Below, piece after piece: positions 60,410-64,000 of a DNA stretch of 64,000 nt. The notes beneath the pieces were generated by a model, which was given only the letters and a program-made list of their open reading frames with translations, was not told the origin of the DNA and ran no database searches. The position numbers were made by a program, and so were the translations under genes. The DNA lies in contig NZ_CP049865.1 in NCBI RefSeq assembly GCF_011393335.1, positions 62,001 to 126,000 on the forward strand, read 5' to 3'. How positions within the stretch are numbered: the stretch's first letter is position 1; the number at the start of each line of letters is the position of its first letter. The DNA comes from Propioniciclava coleopterorum. Its GTDB lineage: Bacteria; Actinomycetota; Actinomycetes; Propionibacteriales; Propionibacteriaceae.

Positions 60410-63255
60410 CCGTCACCGCTCCGCTCCACCGCGTCACCCCCGCCCGCGACCAGGCCGCCACGTGGGGCGTGTGCTGGCCCCGCGGCGCGGTGCGGCCCAG
60501 CGCGTCCTTCACCCTGGACGCCGACGGCGCGCCCCACCCGGTGCAGAGCTGGCCGCTGGCCACCTGGCCCGACGGGTCGTGGAAGTGGACCGGGCACAGC
60601 TCCCCCGGGCTGCCCGCGGGCGCCCTCGCGGTCATGGCCCATCCGGCGGCGTCCCCTCCGGTCTCGTCCCCTCCGGTCGCAGCCCCTCCGGTCGCAGCCC
60701 CTCCGGTCGGAGCCCCTCCGGCAGCGGGGCAGGCGTCCCCCGATCCCGCCGACGGTGACGGACCCGATCCCGCCGACGGTGACGGACCCGGCGCGGCCGA
60801 AGGCGATGCACCCGGCCCGGCCGACGGACACACGCCCGGGGCGGCCGACGGCGCCGACGCGCTGCGGGTCACGGCGTCCGGAGACGGGTGGATCGTCGCC
60901 GACGCGACCCGCGCCTGGCACGTCGCTCCCGGACGCCACCTCATCGACCGCGTCGAGGTCGACGGCCGGCTCGTCGGGCGCGACGTGGCCCTGGTGAGCC
61001 TGTGGCAGGACGGCCCCGACGACGACGGCGCCCGGCCGGCGCGCGAGGACTGGTCGGGGCGCGTGGAGAGCGTGGTCGTCGAGCAGGACGGCCCCGCGCG
61101 TGCGGTCCTGCTGCTCACCGGCGCCCACCACCCCGACGGCGCGACCGCCCGCGGCTCGGACGCCTGGCTGCCGTTCCGCGTCCGGCTGATCTTCGGCGCC
61201 GGCCGCCCCGACGTGCTCGTGCAGCACACGTTCGTCTGGGACGGCGACGCCGCCACCGACTTCCTGGCGGGGCTGGGCGTCCGCGTCCAGGTGCCGCTGC
61301 GCGCCGAGCCGTGGAACCGGCACGTCCGGCTGTCGGGGCCGATCCACGACGGCCGCGTCGGGTTCCTCAGCGAGGCGGCCCTGGGCATCACCGGGCTGCG
61401 CCGCGACCCCGGTGCCGAGCGCCGCGCCGCGCAGGTGGCCGGGCGGCCGCTCGACGACCCGTCCGGCTGGCCGGCGACCGTCGGCGACCGGCTGCGCTGG
61501 ATTCCGGTCTGGAACGACTGGTCGCTCGCCCAACTCAGCCCCGACGGCTTCACGCTGCGCAAGCGCACGGGACCCGGCCACGCCTGGGTGCCGATCCCCG
61601 GATCGACCCGCTCCAGCGGCTTCGCCTACGCGGGCGACACCGTCGGCGGCGTCGCGCTGGGGCGCCGCTCGTTCTGGCAGACCCACCCGGTCGGCGTCGA
61701 CATCCGCGGGATGGGCGGCAACGCCGCGAGCCTGACCTCGTGGCTGTGGTCGCCCGAGGCGCCGGCGATGGACCTGAGGTTCTACCACGACGGGCTCGGG
61801 CAGGACACGTGGGCCGACCAGCTCGACGCGCTGGAGATCACCTACGAGGACCACGAACCCGGCTTCGGCGACCCGCACGGCATCGCCCGGACCGCCGAGC
61901 TGCGGCTGTTCGCCCACGCCGGGACGCCGACGCCCGAGGCGCTCGCGGCGGACGCGCTCGCGACCGAGGATCCCGTCGTCGTCATGCCCACGCCCGCGCA
62001 CCTGGCCGCCTGTGGGGTGTTCGGCGACTGGCTGCCCATCGATCCGGCCGACGCCGCCGCGTCCGAGCTCGAGGCGCTGCTGGACGGCCTGTTCGCGTTC
62101 TACGCGGGCCAGGTCGAGGACCGGCGCTGGTACGGGTTCTGGGACTTCGGCGACGTCATGCACGCCTACGACCCCGACCGGCACCAGTGGCGCTACGACG
62201 TGGGCGGGTACGCCTGGGACAACTCCGAGCTGTCCACCGACCTGTGGCTCTGGCTGCAACTGCTGCGCACCGGGCGCGCGGACGTGTTCCGCATGGCCGA
62301 GGCGATGTCCCGGCACACCGGCGAGGTCGACGTCCACCACGTCGGCCGGTTCGCGGGGCTCGGCAGCCGCCACAACGTGCAGCACTTCGGCTGCTCGGCC
62401 AAGCAGCTGCGGATCAGCTCGGCGGTGTACCGGCGGATCCACTTCTACCTGACCGCCGACGAGCGCGTCGGCGACCTGCTGGCCGAGCTCGTGGACGCCG
62501 AGCGGACGTTCCTGGCGCTCGACCCGACCCGCAAGGTCCGCCACGACGGCTACGTGATGGACCCGCACGCGGTGTCGGTGGGCCTGGGCACCGACTGGAG
62601 CGCGCTGGCCTCGGCGTGGCTCACCGGCTGGGAGCGCGTCGGCGACGAGGCGGTGCGCGCCCGCTGCCGCGACAAGCTCCTGGGCACGATGGCGGACATC
62701 GGCGCCCTGCCGCAGGGGTTCCTGTCCGGCGAAGCGCGCCTCGACCTGGCGACCGGCCGGTTCGACACCGCCCCGGACCAGCGCTCGGTCTCTCACCTGT
62801 CGGCCGTGTTCGGCCTGGTCGAGGTGTGCGCCGAGGTCATCGACCTCACGGCCGGGACGCCCCACGAGCAGCCCGGTTTCGCCGAGGCGTGGGCGCGCTA
62901 CTGCCGCCACTACCTCACCCGCGACGACGACCCGCGGGCCGCGACCGCCGCCGACGGCGTCCCGCTGGCGCAGGCGCACAGCCGGCTGGCGGCCTGGGCC
63001 GGAGCCCACGACGCCGACCCCGCGCTGGCGGACCTGGCGTGGTCGGCGTTCCTGTCCCCGCGCGACTCGATCCCCCACGACCGGCTGCGCCCGGGGCGTC
63101 CGCTCGGAGTCCGGGTCGAGGACGGCCCGACCGTGCTCGCGCCCGTCCGGGAGGCCCCCGGGGTCTCGACCAACGGGGCCGCGCAGTTCGCGTTGGCCGC
63201 GATCCAGAACCTGGCGCTGGCCCGCGCGGCGCTCCCGGGGGACGCGGATGCCTAG
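60406..63255 (+). CDS. PcRGLX/YetA-like (exo-rhamnogalacturonan lyase family) protein with Pro/Asp-rich insertion
   Basis: 949 residues, three-part family architecture: N-terminal RIFT-like barrel (ATWGVCWPRGAVRPSASFTL), central beta-sandwich, and C-terminal alpha/alpha toroid (RWYGFWDFGDVMHAYD, YAWDNSELSTDLWLWLQLLR, FRMAEAMSRHTGEVDVHHVG). Fungal members cleave rhamnogalacturonan from the end; Bacillus YetA lies in the lpl locus. No signal peptide, so intracellular. Residues ~82-148 are a low-complexity insert, first SPPV/APPV repeats, then DPADGDGP repeats, unusual for this fold. Confidence 0.88.
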   Translation: MTVTAPLHRVTPARDQAATWGVCWPRGAVRPSASFTLDADGAPHPVQSWPLATWPDGSWKWTGHSSPGLPAGALAVMAHPAASPPVSSPPVAAPPVAAPPVGAPPAAGQASPDPADGDGPDPADGDGPGAAEGDAPGPADGHTPGAADGADALRVTASGDGWIVADATRAWHVAPGRHLIDRVEVDGRLVGRDVALVSLWQDGPDDDGARPAREDWSGRVESVVVEQDGPARAVLLLTGAHHPDGATARGSDAWLPFRVRLIFGAGRPDVLVQHTFVWDGDAATDFLAGLGVRVQVPLRAEPWNRHVRLSGPIHDGRVGFLSEAALGITGLRRDPGAERRAAQVAGRPLDDPSGWPATVGDRLRWIPVWNDWSLAQLSPDGFTLRKRTGPGHAWVPIPGSTRSSGFAYAGDTVGGVALGRRSFWQTHPVGVDIRGMGGNAASLTSWLWSPEAPAMDLRFYHDGLGQDTWADQLDALEITYEDHEPGFGDPHGIARTAELRLFAHAGTPTPEALAADALATEDPVVVMPTPAHLAACGVFGDWLPIDPADAAASELEALLDGLFAFYAGQVEDRRWYGFWDFGDVMHAYDPDRHQWRYDVGGYAWDNSELSTDLWLWLQLLRTGRADVFRMAEAMSRHTGEVDVHHVGRFAGLGSRHNVQHFGCSAKQLRISSAVYRRIHFYLTADERVGDLLAELVDAERTFLALDPTRKVRHDGYVMDPHAVSVGLGTDWSALASAWLTGWERVGDEAVRARCRDKLLGTMADIGALPQGFLSGEARLDLATGRFDTAPDQRSVSHLSAVFGLVEVCAEVIDLTAGTPHEQPGFAEAWARYCRHYLTRDDDPRAATAADGVPLAQAHSRLAAWAGAHDADPALADLAWSAFLSPRDSIPHDRLRPGRPLGVRVEDGPTVLAPVREAPGVSTNGAAQFALAAIQNLALARAALPGDADA

Positions 63256-63287
63256 TGGCGCCCCGGAGGCGCGCCTAGGCTGGCGCC

Positions 63288-63515
63288 ATGAGCTTCATGG
63301 AGGTCTTCGAGCCGGGGCTGCGGCACTGGCGCGAGTTCAAGGAGCTCCAGAAGGTCCTGGTGCACCGCACCGACCAGGCCGGCTCGGGCCGCAAGCCGGT
63401 CGACCTGGAGTCCGGCCGGATCGTCATCGAACTGCCCGACGCGGCCGCGTCCTCACCCGGTGATCAGGCGTCTTCCGGCTCGGACGCGGATGCCGCGACT
63501 CCGGGTGCCGACTAG
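63288..63515 (+). CDS. small hypothetical protein (possibly DUF6191-like)
   Basis: 75 residues from ATG 63288, leaderless seven bases after TAGGCT. EVFEPGLRHWREFKELQKVLVHRTD is a helical N-terminus with amphipathic character; the tail is Ser/Asp/Ala-rich and disordered. Resembles short actinobacterial DUF6191 proteins, but the match is from memory of pattern only. Confidence 0.6.
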   Translation: MSFMEVFEPGLRHWREFKELQKVLVHRTDQAGSGRKPVDLESGRIVIELPDAAASSPGDQASSGSDADAATPGAD

Positions 63516-63593
63516 TCTTGGCGCAGCGATCGGCGAGTGGCCTTTGGCTAGGACAGGGCCCACGGCGGCCCCTGCACAGATTGGCGCCCGATC

Positions 63594-64000
63594 GTGACCC
63601 TGACACCGTCCCCCGCCACCCGCGCCCCCGCCCGCTCCTGGCAGCGGTACGCCGACGCGACCACCTACCCGCCGCTGATCCGGGCCTACACCGAAGTGTC
63701 GGCCGCGGTGAAGGAGGCGGGGCTGCTGCGCCGGGCCCGCTGGTTCTACGTCCTGGTCGGCGCGATCCTGCTCCTGGGCTTCGGGGGCGTGTGGACCGGC
63801 TTCGTGCTGCTGGGGCCGAGCTGGTTCCAGCTGCTGATGGCGGCCGGCCTGGGCCTGTTGCTCACCCAGGTGGCGTTCCTGGCGCACGAGGCCGGCCACA
63901 AGCAGATCCTCGCCTCGGCACCCGCCAATGACCGGCTCGCCCGCGTCCTGGCCGGCCTGATCGGGATGAGCTTCTCGTGGTGGGACTCCAAGCACACCCG
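63594..64000 (+). CDS. fatty acid desaturase (partial, N-terminal part)
   Basis: The frame from GTG 63594 stays open to the window edge (135 codons). Two to three hydrophobic helices flank the first His box FLAHEAGHKQ (HxxxH), and the sequence WWDSKHT at the end begins the second box (normally KHNxHH). This is the membrane-bound di-iron acyl-lipid/acyl-CoA desaturase family found in Actinobacteria. A TAGGAC near 63549 could be the -10, giving a ~35-base leader. Confidence 0.88.
   Translation, partial: MTLTPSPATRAPARSWQRYADATTYPPLIRAYTEVSAAVKEAGLLRRARWFYVLVGAILLLGFGGVWTGFVLLGPSWFQLLMAAGLGLLLTQVAFLAHEAGHKQILASAPANDRLARVLAGLIGMSFSWWDSKHT

Overview
The window is high-GC DNA (near 70% by eye) from an actinomycete. 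The conserved backbone resembles the glyS-zur-recO-uppS and era-corC-ybeY-phoH-rsmE-dnaJ-hrcA-hemW neighbourhoods of Mycobacterium and relatives. Several families are typical of Actinomycetota (DUF3097, DUF5709, CGNR zinc finger, PhoH). Many genes start GTG or ATG about 6-8 bases after a TANNNT -10 box, as expected for leaderless actinobacterial mRNAs. A member of Propionibacteriales is a reasonable guess but is not proven. No rRNA, tRNA, IS element, phage gene or CRISPR array was seen. || Layout. 1-6.5 kb: the end of a membrane protein gene, a tRNA-dihydrouridine synthase, a GH13 enzyme, glyS, a nucleoside deaminase, an ABM-like monooxygenase, a Zur/Fur regulator and recO. 6.5-11.5 kb: an accessory block between recO and uppS holding a broken ltrA, the nickel-pincer cofactor genes larC-larE-larB, and a small secreted protein of lower GC. 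11.5-17.5 kb: uppS, a BAAT-like hydrolase, a universal stress protein, a MATE exporter, a mini Gfo/Idh-like protein and a LacI regulator. 17.6-20.9 kb: an operon of Nramp-like transporter, SDR and DapA-like aldolase with its own promoter and operator-like palindrome. 20.9-26.1 kb: a fructose/mannose-type PTS operon (PRD regulator, two EIIA genes, EIIBC, manA). 26.3-32.6 kb: an unknown gene, argG, gdhA, leuA with a four-leucine leader peptide, and a CGNR protein. 32.6-37.9 kb: an MFS exporter, a small protein, FUSC, era and corC. || 37.9-39.15 kb holds the strangest structure: about 1.1 kb of degenerate 20-bp tandem repeats, organised in four blocks that each open with a copy of a ~52-bp module. 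It lies between ybeY and corC, which are usually neighbours. 39.15-47 kb: ybeY, phoH, DUF5709, a queuosine-precursor transporter, a PP2C phosphatase, tgt, rsmE, dnaJ and hrcA with a CIRCE operator. 47-55.3 kb: MBL hydrolase, IMPase, DUF3097, MFS, P-loop kinase, hemW, MTA phosphorylase, YciI, rhomboid and DUF1961. 55.4-63.3 kb: a rhamnogalacturonan-type oligosaccharide locus (YesL, lipoprotein binding protein, two permeases, GDSL acetylesterase, YetA/PcRGLX enzyme). The window ends in a fatty-acid desaturase. || Caution for users: at least seven conserved genes (dus, ltrA, manA, EIIBC, corC, tgt, hemW) are interrupted or lose an end. In most, restoring one G or C beside a short G/C run repairs the frame. 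This looks more like systematic indel error in the sequence than like real gene decay.
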